From assembly GCA_003952965.2 (NCBI GenBank), contig CM025850.1, forward strand, positions 30,802,610-30,866,609: a stretch of 64,000 bases of DNA. Reading direction: 5' to 3'. Each line of letters opens with the position of its first letter. Position 1 is the first letter of the stretch. Under the pieces are notes generated by a model. That model was not told where the DNA came from and ran no database searches. It saw nothing but the letters and a program-made list of their open reading frames with translations. The stretch is from Morella rubra. Its lineage: Eukaryota > Streptophyta > Magnoliopsida > Fagales > Myricaceae. A program made the position numbers and the translations under genes. Shown one piece after another: positions 1 to 11,528 of this stretch.

Positions 1-26
1 CGGCTAGCCACCGCCGCTAGCCCGGT
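1..26. other. GC-rich flank left of the first LTR
   Basis: These 26 bases are GC-rich and contain two CGCTAGC-like or GGCTAGC-like words. They lie outside the LTR that starts at 27. No gene or repeat boundary can be assigned from so little sequence. The last five bases (CCGGT) do not match the five bases after LTR3 (ACTCT), so no target duplication frames the array. Confidence 0.4.
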
Positions 27-2290
27 TGTAATAGCCCGAACCCTGAAGACCTCAAGCGTTATCTTATAGTAACGGACACAGCTAATAAAGCTGAGGTTAT
101 GACCTATGGGAAGATCGACAAATCAACAAGATATTAAGCAAAACACACGAAGGACTTTTTATTAAAATCGAGGTATTACAATAGAGGACTAACTTTCTAT
201 AATGTACATACTAAAAAGAGAAAACTACAGCGGAAAAACTAAGAAAACATAAAACCGAAGAATTCTAATCTTCGTCGTTAGTGTCATACAAGTTTGAGAT
301 ATTGACATAGTTATTTGAGTGCGGAGTGATCCACCTATGTCCTCGTCCTCTACCAGAACATCTAGGTCTCGTGTGACATAGACACGAAAAGTCAATTCCA
401 GAGTGACAAAGCCATGTTGAATGGCTTTGGTGAACTTTCCCAAATAAACCTTAGACATTTGCTAAAGAAAATATTTAACAAACAAAGGTGAGTCCAAATG
501 ACTCAGTAAAGCCAGCGGTTAGTACAACAGAATAGCAAATACAATAAAAGATATTGAAGAAACCTGTTCAACAATAAAATCTCAACAGAATAAGAAAGTA
601 AATGAAAAGACTCAGTTTCTTTAAAATGATCTTTTCCATTTTTCAATCACCACTCCTCTCACTCTTTAAAGTGAATCACTTGGCTAGAATGACGGGTTAC
701 AAGTAGCCTCCATGTTTTGCATCATTACTCTCAGAGTAGAACATGGCCCGTATTTTGCGGCATTACTCCTAGAGTAGAATACGTTATCCTCATAGTAGAT
801 CTTTCTGCGTACGATGGAGAGGCCAGAATGTCACAGCAAGTGAGCACATCTCTTGTGCATAGTACTGTCACGTCTTCACAGTATGCGTTAAGTATGCATG
901 TCTCATGTCAACACCCATATATATCATTCATGATATGCAACACCTTAACCACACTTGAACATCACAATATTCCTTTCCAACGTACAAGTTAAGTATGCAT
1001 GTCTCATATCAACGCCCATACATCTCATTTATGATACGCAACACCTTAACTCGTTTCCATCAAAGGGACATTATAAAACATTTCTCAAAGGAAAGTGTTG
1101 TGAAGACAAAAGCAACACTTTGATTTCTGAGTTAAAAACCGGCTTAACCACCACGTAGAAAATACTAATTTTGACATAAAAAATATTGAAATCAAAAGGA
1201 AAGAAATATGTTCAAGCTTTGAAAAATAACTTTTGGTACAAATTTTAAAAAGAAACGATCAAAGTTGAAAACAACTTGAAAATGAATCGAACTTTGAAAA
1301 TGATACTTTTTCGAAATGACGAGCTTGTTCTTCGTCAAGAACACGAAGAACATCAAGATCATGAATAACGTAAACAACATCACTAGAAGCTAGAATAAGA
1401 ATTACAAGAGATTCACAAATCATCTTGAAACTTTAAGAATTGAAACCAAAGATAACCAACTAAACTTTAGCTCTAAGAGATCTTGATCTTCGCTAAACTT
1501 CTCTTAAGCGATTTCTTCCTTCTTCCTTCTACTTCACTTCACTACTAATCTCAAATTTAACTCACAATTATCAAATGAGCTGGGGTAAATGTAAATGGCT
1601 GGCCACCCCACGACACATGTCTAGGCTAGCGCCGGTGACTCAAAAGGCTACATCGACCGTGCGACGACACCCAACTACCCAAGCAACTGCTAAGCATGCC
1701 TATGGCCAAAATTCACCCTATAGTTGAGGTGAGTCGCCGCCTAGGTTCACCGATGGTCGACACCTCGAGCTGCCTAGGTCCTAGCCTTTTTGGTCATGCT
1801 TCTAGCTTCAATTCGTCGTGCTTCTAGATTCGATTTGTCATGCTATCTAGCCCTCATATGTGTCACTCTCTAGGGCAGCCGAAATTTCTCTGTTTAATGG
1901 CTAAGTTTTGCTAATCACTTCACTAATGAACCGATGATCACAAATCAACCTAATTGCTTCTGAAAAATAAAAAGTCTCCAAATTTAAACCATAAACTCGT
2001 GGATAATCTCCCAACATATTAAAAGAATAAAAATCATGTGGTTCAATTTTCGAGACAAAAACGTCCTACTAGCTTAAAAAATTAAATTGATCCAATACGT
2101 GCTCCTCAACATCCTGAACAACAACCTAGTTATAAGCGAACTCCAAATCTCACTAAATCACGTCCTAATCAAGGTTTTGAAATTAGTACATCAAGTACTA
2201 ATAATCTCACTTAGTCACTAAGTACCCCTAATGCACTGCTAAGCAAAAGCAAACAACATGCATGTTATGCTAAAAGCTCAGGGTATGACA
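27..2290 (-). repeat. LTR1 of the gypsy-A array (3' LTR side)
   Basis: The LTR starts TGTAATAGCCC and ends GGGTATGACA, so it has the usual TG...CA ends. It is followed immediately by a polypurine tract on the minus strand. At about 2.26 kb it is the longest copy in the array. LTR2 has lost a large middle part, and LTR3 has many small deletions. No coding region is convincing inside it; short open frames here are chance frames. Confidence 0.85.
889..1056. repeat. Direct repeat of about 100 bp inside LTR1
   Basis: The word AAGTATGCATGTCTCAT occurs near 890 and again near 990. Each time it is followed by a similar stretch through CTCATT-ATGATA-GCAACACCTTAAC. The two units are diverged, and the unit length is about 100 bp. 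The same doubled arrangement is visible in LTR3 around 12244-12390, so it predates the separation of the LTRs. It is probably part of the LTR's regulatory region; that role is inference. Confidence 0.6.
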
Positions 2291-2306
2291 TACTCCCCCA
2301 CTTAAA
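2291..2306 (-). other. Polypurine tract of gypsy-A copy 1
   Basis: On the minus strand this reads TTTTAAGTGGGGGAGTA, directly next to the inner end of LTR1. It is the purine-rich primer for plus-strand DNA synthesis of an LTR retrotransposon. It fixes the orientation of the element and the LTR boundary at 2290. An identical tract follows LTR2 at 7718, while none follows LTR3. Confidence 0.8.
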
Positions 2307-2378
2307 ATCAATTTTGTCCTCAGAATTTAAACATAACACAAGAAACGTACCAGTTAGTCAAACAAGTGAGGATACTTG

Positions 2379-2900
2379 TCATGCATATTTGCCTCTAACT
2401 CCCATGATGCTTCCAGTGATATCGTGACTCTGCCAAAACACTTTCACTAAAGGAATCTTCCTGTTACGCAGCTCTTGATCCTTTCTATCTAATATCGCCA
2501 CAGGTTGCTCCTGATAGATTAAGTTCTTCGCTATTTGTAATAACATATTAACTATCACATGGGAAGGATCTGGAACATATCTTCTCAACATAGAAATATG
2601 AAAAATATCATGTACTCCTTCCAATTCTGGCTGTAAGGCTAACTAATAAGCTGTTACTCCTACCTTACGTAGTATCTCAAATGATCCAACACATCAAGGA
2701 CTCAACTTTCCTTTCTTCCCAAATCTCTTAACTCTTTTTATAGGAATCACCTTTAGGAATACTTTATCCCCTTCTTCAAATTCTAACAGTTGTTTACGAT
2801 TATCAGCATAACTCTTTTGTCTACTCTGAGCTACCTTCAATCTGTCCTTGATCAGTTCTACCTTTTCACATGTCCTTTGGATTAGGTCAGATCCAATCAT
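2379..2900 (-). pseudogene. Integrase C-terminus and chromodomain-like tail, copy 1
   Basis: Two open segments, 2694-2900 and 2379-2624, continue the integrase polyprotein in different frames. The first has the typical 'RQKSYAD' and 'FEEGDKVFLKV' region of plant gypsy integrases. The second has 'DIFHISMLRRYVPDPSHV' followed by the chromodomain-like tail 'QPVAILDRKDQELR' and 'IPLVKVFW'. In chromoviruses this tail steers integration to marked chromatin. The stop between the segments (near 2643-2690) and the frame change show the gene is dead. Confidence 0.8.
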
Positions 2901-2975
2901 TTGCCATTTCTCCTACTTCATCCCAAAACAAAGGTGTTCTGTATTTTTGTCCATAAGAGCTTCGTATGGTGCCAT

Positions 2976-3709
2976 CTAAATATTGGTCTGATACGTATTG
3001 TTATAAGCAAATTCCACCAGTGGTAAATATTGAATCCAAGATCCCTTGAATTCTAAAATACAAGCTCTCAACATATCCTCTAAGATCTGAATGACTCTTT
3101 CTGATTGACCATCAGTTTGAGGATGAAATGCAGTACTAAACTTCAACTTGACCCTAATGCTTTTTGGAATCCATTCCAAATTCTCGAGGTAAATCACATA
3201 TCTCGATCTGAAACTATAGAACTAGGTATTCCATGAAGTCGTACAATTTCCTTAATGTATAACTCTGCCAACTTCTCAGAAGTATAACTAACCTTAATAG
3301 GAATGAAATGAGCTGATTTTGTCAAGCGGTCTATAACAACCCAGATAGCATCTTGTCCAGTCAATGCTCTTGGTAACCCAACTACAAAATCCATAGCAAT
3401 ATCATCCCATTTCCATACTAGGATCTGTAAGGGTTGTAACAATCCTGCAGGTTTCTGATGTTCAGCTTTCACTTGTTGACAAATCAAACATCTACTAACA
3501 AACTCTGCTATCTCTCTTTTCATCCCAGGCCACCAAAACTTAGCTTTCAAATCTTGGTACATCCTTGTGGAACCTGGATGCATTGAATACTTTGACCTAT
3601 GAGCTTCCTGCAGTATTAGTTCCTTAATCTCCTTGTCTAGAACCACTATCCTTTCTCTAAAGTATGCTAGTCCATCATTCTTAATCATTACCTTTGATTT
3701 TGAATCCAC
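2976..3709 (-). pseudogene. Integrase zinc finger and catalytic core, copy 1
   Basis: Segment 3194-3709 begins in the RNase H/integrase linker and carries the HHCC zinc finger (HR...HPG, then C-x2-C in 'CLICQQ'). The start of the DDE core follows: 'WDDIAMDFVVGLP' with the first Asp, then 'VIDRLTKSAHFIP'. Segment 2976-3197 carries the end of the core, with 'FHPQTDGQSERV' including the catalytic Glu, and 'PLVEFAYNN'. A frameshift near 3195 separates the halves, just after 'SDRDM', where the second catalytic Asp lies. Integrase inserts retrotransposon cDNA into chromosomes; this copy is broken. Confidence 0.85.
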
Positions 3710-3715
3710 AAGTTC

Positions 3716-4378
3716 TTTAACTATTGGGTCTTGAGCTTGCCATCCTTAATCCGATCCTGTAATGAAGATTGAATTGTCAATGCATTCAATTGTTTCACTT
3801 CCTCATCCAAAAGTAATTCAATCTCATTCCTTTCCATATCCTTTTCCAATTCAGAGACAACTTTTGACTCCTTTCCTTTCATTCCATAAACTTCCTACTC
3901 AAGGCATCTGCCACAACATTTGCCTTTCCAGGATGATAATTGATGGTACAATCATAGTCCTTGATTAACTCCAACCATCTCTCTGTCTCATATTCAACTC
4001 CTTCTGAGTAAAGAAATATTTCAAACTCTTATAATCTGTATAGATTTCACACTTAACTCCATACAGATAATGTCTCCAAAGTTTAGTGCAAACACTACAG
4101 CTACCAATTCTAAATCATGAGTGGGGTAATTCTTCTCGTATGTCTTTAAGCTGTCGTGATGCATATGCAATAACTTTCCCTTCCTGCATCAATACTCCTC
4201 CTAAACCTTTCCTTGAGGCATCGGTATAGATAACATATACCTTCTGATTCCTTAGGTAAAGCTAGAATAGGTGCAGTAATAGTCTTTTCTTTAACTTCTG
4301 AAAATTTTGCTCACATTCCTCCATCCATATAAATTTAGCATTCTTCTTTGTCAATGCTACCAGAGGTGATGCCAATTT
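3716..4378 (-). pseudogene. Broken RNase H region, copy 1
   Basis: No long frame survives between the integrase and the reverse transcriptase. On the minus strand, translated pieces still match the RNase H part of the polyprotein, such as '[21 protein letters not shown]'. The same piece lies in a longer frame in copy 2 (9292-9603). Several small indels break it here. The short plus-strand frame in this stretch is only the complement of pol. Confidence 0.6.
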
Positions 4379-5215
4379 CTAGAATCCTTCTACAAATCTA
4401 CGATAATATCTAGCAAATCTAAGAAAACTTCTAATATCGTGAACTGTAGTAGGTCTTGGCCAAGTATAAATTGCCTCTACTTTTCCTGAATCAACTGATA
4501 TACCTTCACTTGAAATAATACATCCTAGAAATGCTACTTCCTTTAACCAAAAATCACATTTCGAGAACTTAGCATATAACTGTTCATCCCTCAATCTTTG
4601 CAAAACCAACCTCAAATGATTCTCATGCTCTTCCTTACTACTAGAGTATATTAATATATCATTAATGAATACTACCACAAAATGATCCATAAAATCTCTA
4701 AATACTCTATAAATGAAATCCATAATTGCAGTAGGAGCATTTGTTAATCCAAAAGGCATTACCAGGAATTCGTAATGGCCATACCTAGTACAAAAAGCTG
4801 TCTTTGGTATATCCTCCTTCCTGATTCTCAATTGATGATATCCTGACCTTAGATCAATCTTAGAAAATATTTCAGCACCATTCAATTGATCAAACAAATC
4901 ATCAATCCTAGGTAAAGGATACTTATTCCTAATAGTAACCTTATTCAGCTCTCGATTGTCTATGCACATTCTACTAGTGCCATCCTTCTTTTTCACAAAT
5001 AATACTGGAGCTCCCCAAGGTGAAGCACTAGGTCTAATATATCCTTTTTGCAATAAATCTTGCAGTTGTTCCTTTAGTTCAGCTGGGGCCATCCTATATG
5101 GAGCTTTAGACAAAGGTGCAGTATTTGGTACCAATGAAATTTCAAATTCAATTTCTCTTACCGGTGGTAATCTGGGTAGTTCTTCTAGAAAGACATCTTG
5201 GTACTCACAGATCAC
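4379..5215 (-). pseudogene. Reverse transcriptase, copy 1 (catalytic motif altered)
   Basis: This is 278 residues of uninterrupted Ty3/gypsy reverse transcriptase. Motifs in order are '[11 protein letters not shown]', '[15 protein letters not shown]', '[10 protein letters not shown]', '[10 protein letters not shown]', '[12 protein letters not shown]', 'MPFGLTNAP' and '[12 protein letters not shown]'. The last should be the F-I-D-D active-site box; the first Asp is Asn (GAT to AAT), so the enzyme is expected to be inactive. The first codon of the frame is GTG inside the polyprotein, not a true start. The frame runs on to '[15 protein letters not shown]', the usual end of the thumb region. Confidence 0.9.
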
Positions 5216-5285
5216 TGGTATGGTTTCTAACTTCTTTTCCTCTTCCTGAACTCTAGCAATTCAAACTAGAAAAGCCTGAGCTCCA

Positions 5286-6333
5286 TTAATCACACTTTTC
5301 CAAGCTTTCAATGCAGATATTAATCGTACCTGAGGAAATTCCTTGCTCGGTCTGGGAATCACTTTCTTTGCATTTCTGAACTGAATTCTCTTGTCCAGGC
5401 ACAAGTAAACTCATTTCCTTCGCATGACAATCTAATGTTACATGATAACCAGATAACCAATCCATGCCAAGAATCACATCAAAGTTACCCATATCTAGGA
5501 TTGTCAAATCTATAGGCAATCTCCATCCAGCTATTTCCATTGGAAACTTCTTGATCTTTTCAATACACATACTATTTATCCCCAACGGAGTTACCACATC
5601 AAGTCTAACAAATAAGGTTCTACCAACAATCCAAGTCTATTTACGCAATTCTGTGAAATAAAAGAATGTGTAGCACCAGTATCAAACAACACAGTTACTA
5701 ATCCACAAGAAAGGGAAAAAGTACCTGTCACCACATTCTCATCCTGCTCTGCTTCCTCCACATTCAGAGCAAACACTCTTGCTGGGTCCAGTTTCCCTCT
5801 GTTGATTACCTGGATTATTACCAGGATTTCCTCTTTGATTGTTACCGGGGTTAGTAACTTGATTCCCATGCCATTCTGAGGGAATCCTTGCCTCACTGTA
5901 CAATTTCTTGCAAAATGACCTAACTTTCCACAAGTAAAACAAACTATTCCTCCTGCACTAGGACCATTCCTTCTATCCCACTGCCCGTTGCCTCTATTTC
6001 CATAATTACCTCCTACTCTCTTTCCCGACGACTGTCCTTGGAATTGATTCTCTTGGAAAGAGTGTTTCTTATTCTGCTCATTAATAATAGCACTCTCCTG
6101 CAAAGATCGTTCTACAATCGAGGCTCTATCAACTAACTACTAAAAATTCTTAAACTTATGGCAATAGACTCTTTCCTTAATATAGGACTGTAATCCTCTT
6201 TCAAACTTACGAGATTTCTTACTCTCACTAGGAATCGTATATAAAGCAAATCTAGATCATTCTATAAACTTAGCAGCATATTCAGCTACTGACCTTGTTC
6301 CCTGACTTAAGGTAGTAAATTCTTGGGCTTTGG
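5286..6333 (-). pseudogene. Gag C-terminus (zinc knuckle) and aspartic protease, copy 1
   Basis: Segment 5591-6103 carries a CCHC zinc knuckle, 'CFTCGKLGHFARNC' at residues 55-68, and the protease active site 'LFDTGATHSF' with DTG at 141-143. Segment 5286-5597 continues the protease in another frame with 'DVILGMDWL'. Between 6104 and 6333 the gag reading continues in pieces ('SVAEYAAKF', 'RKFERGLQ') until it meets LTR2. The gag N-terminus, perhaps 200 residues or more, and the leader are missing. Gag packages the RNA and the protease cuts the polyprotein. Confidence 0.85.
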
Positions 6334-7717
6334 TGTAATAGCCCAGACCGTGAAGACCTCAAGCGTTGTCTTATAGTAATGGACACAGCTATAAAGCTGA
6401 GGTTAGGGCCTATGAGAAGATCGACAAAGCAACAAGATACTAAGCAAAACACATGAAGGACCTTTTATTAATACCAAGGTATACAAAAGAGGACCAACTT
6501 TCTATAATGTACATACTAAAAAGAAAACTGCAGCGAAAAAACTAAGAAAACATAAAACTAAAGATCTCTAATCTTCGTCATCAGTGTTATCCAAGTCCGA
6601 GATTTGACGTAATTATCAGAGTGCGGCGTAATCCACCTATGGCCCTGCCCCTCTATCAGGACATCTAGGTCACGTGTGACATAGACTCGAAAGGTCATCT
6701 CTAGAGTGATAAAGCCATGTTGAATGGCTTTGGTGAACTCACCTAAATAAACCTCAGACATCTGCTAAAGAAATATTTAACAAACAACGTGAGTCCAAAT
6801 GACTCTGTAAAGCCAACAGTTAGTACAACATAATAGCATATAGAATAAAAGATATTGAAGAAATTTGTTCCACAATAAAATCTCAATAGAAAAAGAAGGT
6901 AAATGAAAAGACTCAATTCTTAAAATTTTGATCTTTTCCATTTCTCAATCACCACTCCTCTTCACACTTGGCCAGAGTGACGGTTAAAAGTAACCTCCAT
7001 GTTTTGGTGGCATTAACTTCCCAAAGCTAGAACCATGGTCGTATTTTTGCAAGCATTACTCCGAAAGAAGAAATAACGGTATCCTCGAAAGAGTCTTTCT
7101 GCATACGATAGAGAGTCCAGAATGTTAACAAGTGAGCGCATCCTCTTGTGCATAGTACTATCACATCTTCATAGTGTTAAGTATGCATTCTCATTGCCCA
7201 TATTCATTTGATATGCGTGTTTCATCATCTAGCATTTCATCTTATGTGTCACTCCTAAGGCAGCCGAAAATTCAAAAATAACTTGAATGAATCGAACTTT
7301 GAAAATCGCTCAATCAAGCTTCACTAATCTTCCAATAATCATCGAAATCAACCTAATTTTAGCTTTCACTTCAACCTACTTGCCTCTGAAAAATAAAAAG
7401 TCTCCAAATTTGAAAATAAACTCATGGATAACTCTCCAACATATTAAAAGAATATAAAATCAATGTGCTTTGTTTTCGAGACAAAAATGCCTACTAGCTT
7501 AAAAAATTAAATTGATCCAATACGTGCTCCTAACATTCTGAACAACAACCTAGTTGCAAGAAACTCTAATCTCTCACTAAATCAAGTCCTAATCCAAGGT
7601 GAAACTTAGTCCTCAAGTACTAAATACTCTCTCTTAGTCACTAATATCCCCTAATACTACCAATCACAAACAAGCATAAACAATATGCATGTGATGTTAA
7701 AAGCTCGGGGTATGACA
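6334..7717 (-). repeat. LTR2 of the gypsy-A array (central, shortened)
   Basis: It starts TGTAATAGCCC and ends TATGACA, followed by a polypurine tract. It is 1384 bp against about 2.26 kb for LTR1. The loss is mostly one internal block: after about 7195 the sequence jumps from the region with the direct repeats to the 3' part containing GTGTCACTC and GGCAGCCGAAA. It serves at once as the 5' LTR of copy 1 and the 3' LTR of copy 2. Confidence 0.85.
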
Positions 7718-9270
7718 TACTCCCCCACTTAAAATAATTTCCTCAAAATTTAAACTACCAGTTAGTCAAACAAGTGAGGATACTTGTCACCATGTCTGCC
7801 TCTAACTCCCATGAAGCTTCAGTGATATCGTGACTCTGCCATAACACTTTCACTAAAGGAATCTTCCTGTTACGCAGCTCTTGATCCTTTCTATCTAATA
7901 TCGCCACAGGTTGCTCCTGGTAGGTTAAGTTCTTTCTAGTTTAAAGGCATATAATCTATCACATGGGAAGGATCTGGAACATATTTTCTCAACATAGAAA
8001 TATGAAATATCATGAACTCCTTCCAATTCTGGCGTAAGGCTAAGATAAGCTGTTACTCCTACCTTACGTAGTATCTCAAAAGGTCCAACATATCTGGGAC
8101 TCAACTTTCCTTTCTTCCCAAATCTCTTAACTCTTTATAGGAATCACCTTCAAGAAGGTCGTCTACGATTATCAGCATAACTTTTTGTCTACTCTGAGCC
8201 ATTCAACTGTCCTTGATTAGTTCTACTTTTCACATGTCCTTTGGATTAGGTCAGATCCAATCATTTGCCTTTCTCTACTTCATCCTGTTCATTTTTGTCC
8301 ATCTTCGTATGGTGCCATCTGAATACTGGTCTGATATGTATTGTTATAAGCAAATTCCATGGTAAATATTGAATCCAAGATCCCTTGAATTCTAAAATAC
8401 AAGCTCTCAACATATCCTCTAAGATCTGAATGACTCTTTCTGATTGACCATCAGTTTGACAGTACTAAACTTCAACTTGAACCTAATGCTTTTTGGAATC
8501 CATTCCAAATTCTCGAGGTGATCCTATAGAACTAGGTATTCCATGAAGTCGTACAATTTCCTTAATGTAAACTCAGCCAATTTCTCAGAAGTATAACTAA
8601 CCTTAATAGGAATGAAATGAGCTGATTTTGTCATCTATCCCAGATAGCATCTTGTCAGTCAATGCTCTTGGTAACCCAACTACAAAATCCATAGCAATAT
8701 CATCCCATTTCCACACTGGATGTAAGGGTTGTAACAATCCTGCAGGTTTCTGATGTTCAGCTTTCACTTGTTGGCAAATCAAACATCTACTAACAAACTC
8801 TGCTATCTCTTTTTCATCCCAGGCCACCAAAACTTAGCTTTAAATCTTGGTACATCCTTGTGGAACCTGGATGCATTGAATACTTTGACCTATCTTCCTG
8901 CAATATTAGTTCCTTAATCTCCTTATTGTCTGAACCACTATCCTTTCTCTAAAGTACCATCATTCTTAATCATTACCTTTGATTTTGAATCCACAAGTTC
9001 TTTCACTATTGGATCTTGAATCCTTAATCCGATCCTGTAATGAAGATTGAATTGTCAATGCATTCAATTGTTTCACTTCCTCATCCAAAAGTAATTCAAT
9101 CTCATTCCTTTCCATATCCTTTTCCAATTCAGAGACAACTTTTGACACCTTTCTTTTCATTCCATAAACTTCCTACACAAGGCATCTGCCACAACATTTG
9201 CCTTTCCAGGATGATAATTGATGGTACAATCATAGTCCTTGATTAACTCCAACCAGTCTCATATTCAACT
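7718..9270 (-). pseudogene. Integrase and tail region, copy 2
   Basis: A polypurine tract lies at 7718-7733, as in copy 1. The region then parallels 2291-3980 of copy 1 but has lost many short pieces. For example, the words GGATGAAATG (near 3121 in copy 1) and TGCTAGT (near 3666) have no counterpart here. The recognisable remainder is 8603-8830, with the integrase zinc finger 'RCLICQQVKAEHQKP' and 'WDDIAMDFVVGLP'. The short plus-strand frame at 9040-9246 is antisense to pol. Nothing here can encode integrase. Confidence 0.8.
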
Positions 9271-10453
9271 CCTTCTGAGTAAAGAAATATTTCAAACTCT
9301 TATGATCTGTATAGATTTCACACTTAACTCCATACAGATAATGTCTCCAAAGTTTAGTGCAAACACTACAGCTACCAATTCTAAATCATGAGTGGGGTAA
9401 TTCTTCTCGTATGTCTTAAGCTTCGTGATGCATATGCAATAACTTTTCCTTCCTGCATCAATACTCCTCCTAAACCTAGAGGCATCGGTATAAATAACAT
9501 ATACTTCTGATTCCTTAGGTAAAGCTAAATAGGTGCAGTAATCAGTCTTTTCTTTAACTCTGAAAACTTTGCTCACATTCCTCCATCCATATAAATTTAG
9601 CATTCTTCTTTGTCAATGGAGGTGATGCCAATTTCTAGAATCCTTCTACAAATCTACGACAAGATCTAGCAAATCTAAGAAAACTTCTAATATCGTGAAC
9701 TGTAGTAGGTCTTGGCCAAGTATAAATTGCCTCTACTTTTCCTGAATCAACTGATATACCTTCACTTGAAATAATACATCCTAGAAATGCTACTTCCTTT
9801 AACAAAAATCACATTTCGAGAACTTAGCATATAACTGTTCATCCCTCAATCTTTGCAAAACCAACCTCAAATGATTCTCATGCTCTTCCTTACTACTAGA
9901 GTATATTAATATATCATTAATGAATACTACCACAAAATGATCCATAAAATCTCTAAGAAATCCATAATTGCAGTAGGAGCATTTGTTAATCCAAAAGGCA
10001 TTACCAGGAATTCGTAATGGCCATACCTGTACAAAAAGCTGTCTTTGGAATATCCTCCTTCCTGATTCTCAATTGATGATATCCTGACCTAAATCAATCT
10101 TAGAAAATATTTCAGCACCATTCAATTGATCAAACAAATCATCAATCCTAGGTAAAGGATACTTATTCCTAATAGTAACCTTATTCAGCTCTCGATGTCT
10201 ATGCACATTCTATAGTGCCATCCTTCTTTTTCACAAATAATACTGGAGCTCCCCAAGGTGAAGCACTAGGTCTAATATATCCTTTTTGCAATAAATCTTG
10301 CAGTTGTTCCTTTAGTTCAGCTGGGGCCATCCTATATGGAGCTTTAGACAAAGGTGCAGTATTTGGTACCAATGAAATTTCAAATTCAATTTCTCTTACC
10401 GGTGGTAATCTGGGTAGTTCTTCTAGAAAGACATCTTGGTACTCATAGATCAC
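9271..10453 (-). pseudogene. RNase H and reverse transcriptase, copy 2
   Basis: Segment 9292-9603 includes RNase H sequence ('VIYTDASRF', '[10 protein letters not shown]'). Segment 9630-10200 contains reverse transcriptase motifs in broken frames. Segment 10199-10453 holds the N-terminal part ('[12 protein letters not shown]', '[13 protein letters not shown]'). The active-site box again reads F-I-N-D, as in copy 1. A deletion near 9955 removes bases between 'DFMDH' and 'IMDFIY', and several one-base losses break the frame. Confidence 0.8.
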
Positions 10454-10479
10454 TGGTATGGTTTCTAACTTCTTTTCCT

Positions 10480-11528
10480 CTTCCTGAACTCCAGCAATTC
10501 AAACTAGAAAAGCCTGAGCTCCATTAATACACTTTTCCAAGCTTTCAATGCAGATATTAATCGTACCTGAGGAAATTCCTTGCTCGGTCTGGGAATCACT
10601 TTCTTGCATTTCTAAACTGAATTCTTTGTCCAGGCACAAGTAAACTCACTTCCTTCGCATGACAATCTAATGTTACATGATAACCAGATAACCAATCCAT
10701 GCCAGAATCACATCAAAGTTACCCATATCTAGGATTGTCAAATCTATAGGCAATCTCCATCCAGCTATTTCCATTGGAAACTTCTTGATCTTATACACAA
10801 ACTATTTATCCCCAACGGAGTTACCACATCAAGTCTAACAAATAAGGTTCTACCAACAATCCAAGTCTATTTACGCAATTCTGTGAAATAAAGAATGTGT
10901 AGCACCAGTATCAAACAACACGTTACTAATCCACAAGAAAGGGAAAAAGTACCTGTCACCACATTCTCATCCTGCTCTGCTTCCTCCACATTCAGAGCAA
11001 ACACTCTTGCTGGTCCAGTTCCCTCTGTTGATTGGATTATTACCAGGATTTCCTCTCTGATTGTTACCGGGGTTAGTAACTTGACGTCCATTCTGAGGGA
11101 ATCCTTGCCTCACTGTACAATTTCTTGCAAAATGACCTAACTTTCCACAAGTAAAACAAACTATTCCTGCACTAGGACCATTCCTTCTATCCCACTGCCC
11201 GTTGCCTCTATTTCCATAATTACCTCCTCTCTCTTTCCTGATGACTGTCCTTGGAATTGAGTCTCTTGGAAAGAGTGTTTCTTATTCTGCTCATTAATAA
11301 TAGCACTCTCCTGAAAGCGTTCTACAATCGAGGCTCTATCAACTAACTTAAAAATTCTTAAACTTATGGCAATAGACTCTTTCCTTAATATGGACTGTAA
11401 TCCTCTTTCAAACTTACGAGATTTCTTACTTCACTAGGAATCGTATATAAAGCAAATCTAGATCATTCTATAAACTTAGCAGCATATTCAGCTACTGACC
11501 TTGTTCCCTGACTTAACTTGGGCTTTGG
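10480..11528 (-). pseudogene. Protease and gag C-terminus, copy 2
   Basis: This region parallels 5250-6333. Segment 10867-11091 contains the linker 'PARVFALNVEEAEQDE', and the DTG protease site is now out of frame because a base is missing near 10921. The zinc-knuckle sequence is at about 11100-11165. The region ends at CTTGGGCTTTGG (11517-11528), the same gag position as copy 1, and then enters LTR3. That shared breakpoint is the main evidence for tandem duplication. Confidence 0.8.

Noticed and set aside
717-1158. Overlapping plus-strand frames in LTR1
   Set aside because: They span the internal direct repeat of the LTR and have no homologous open frame in LTR2.
3762-3968. Plus-strand frame repeated at 9040-9246
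   Set aside because: Both are antisense to the same stretch of gypsy pol, so their similarity only reflects the duplicated element.
6310-6333. Search for a primer binding site next to LTR2 and LTR3
   Set aside because: The adjoining sequence is gag coding sequence (CTTGGGCTTTGG), not complementary to a tRNA 3' end, so no primer site is annotated.
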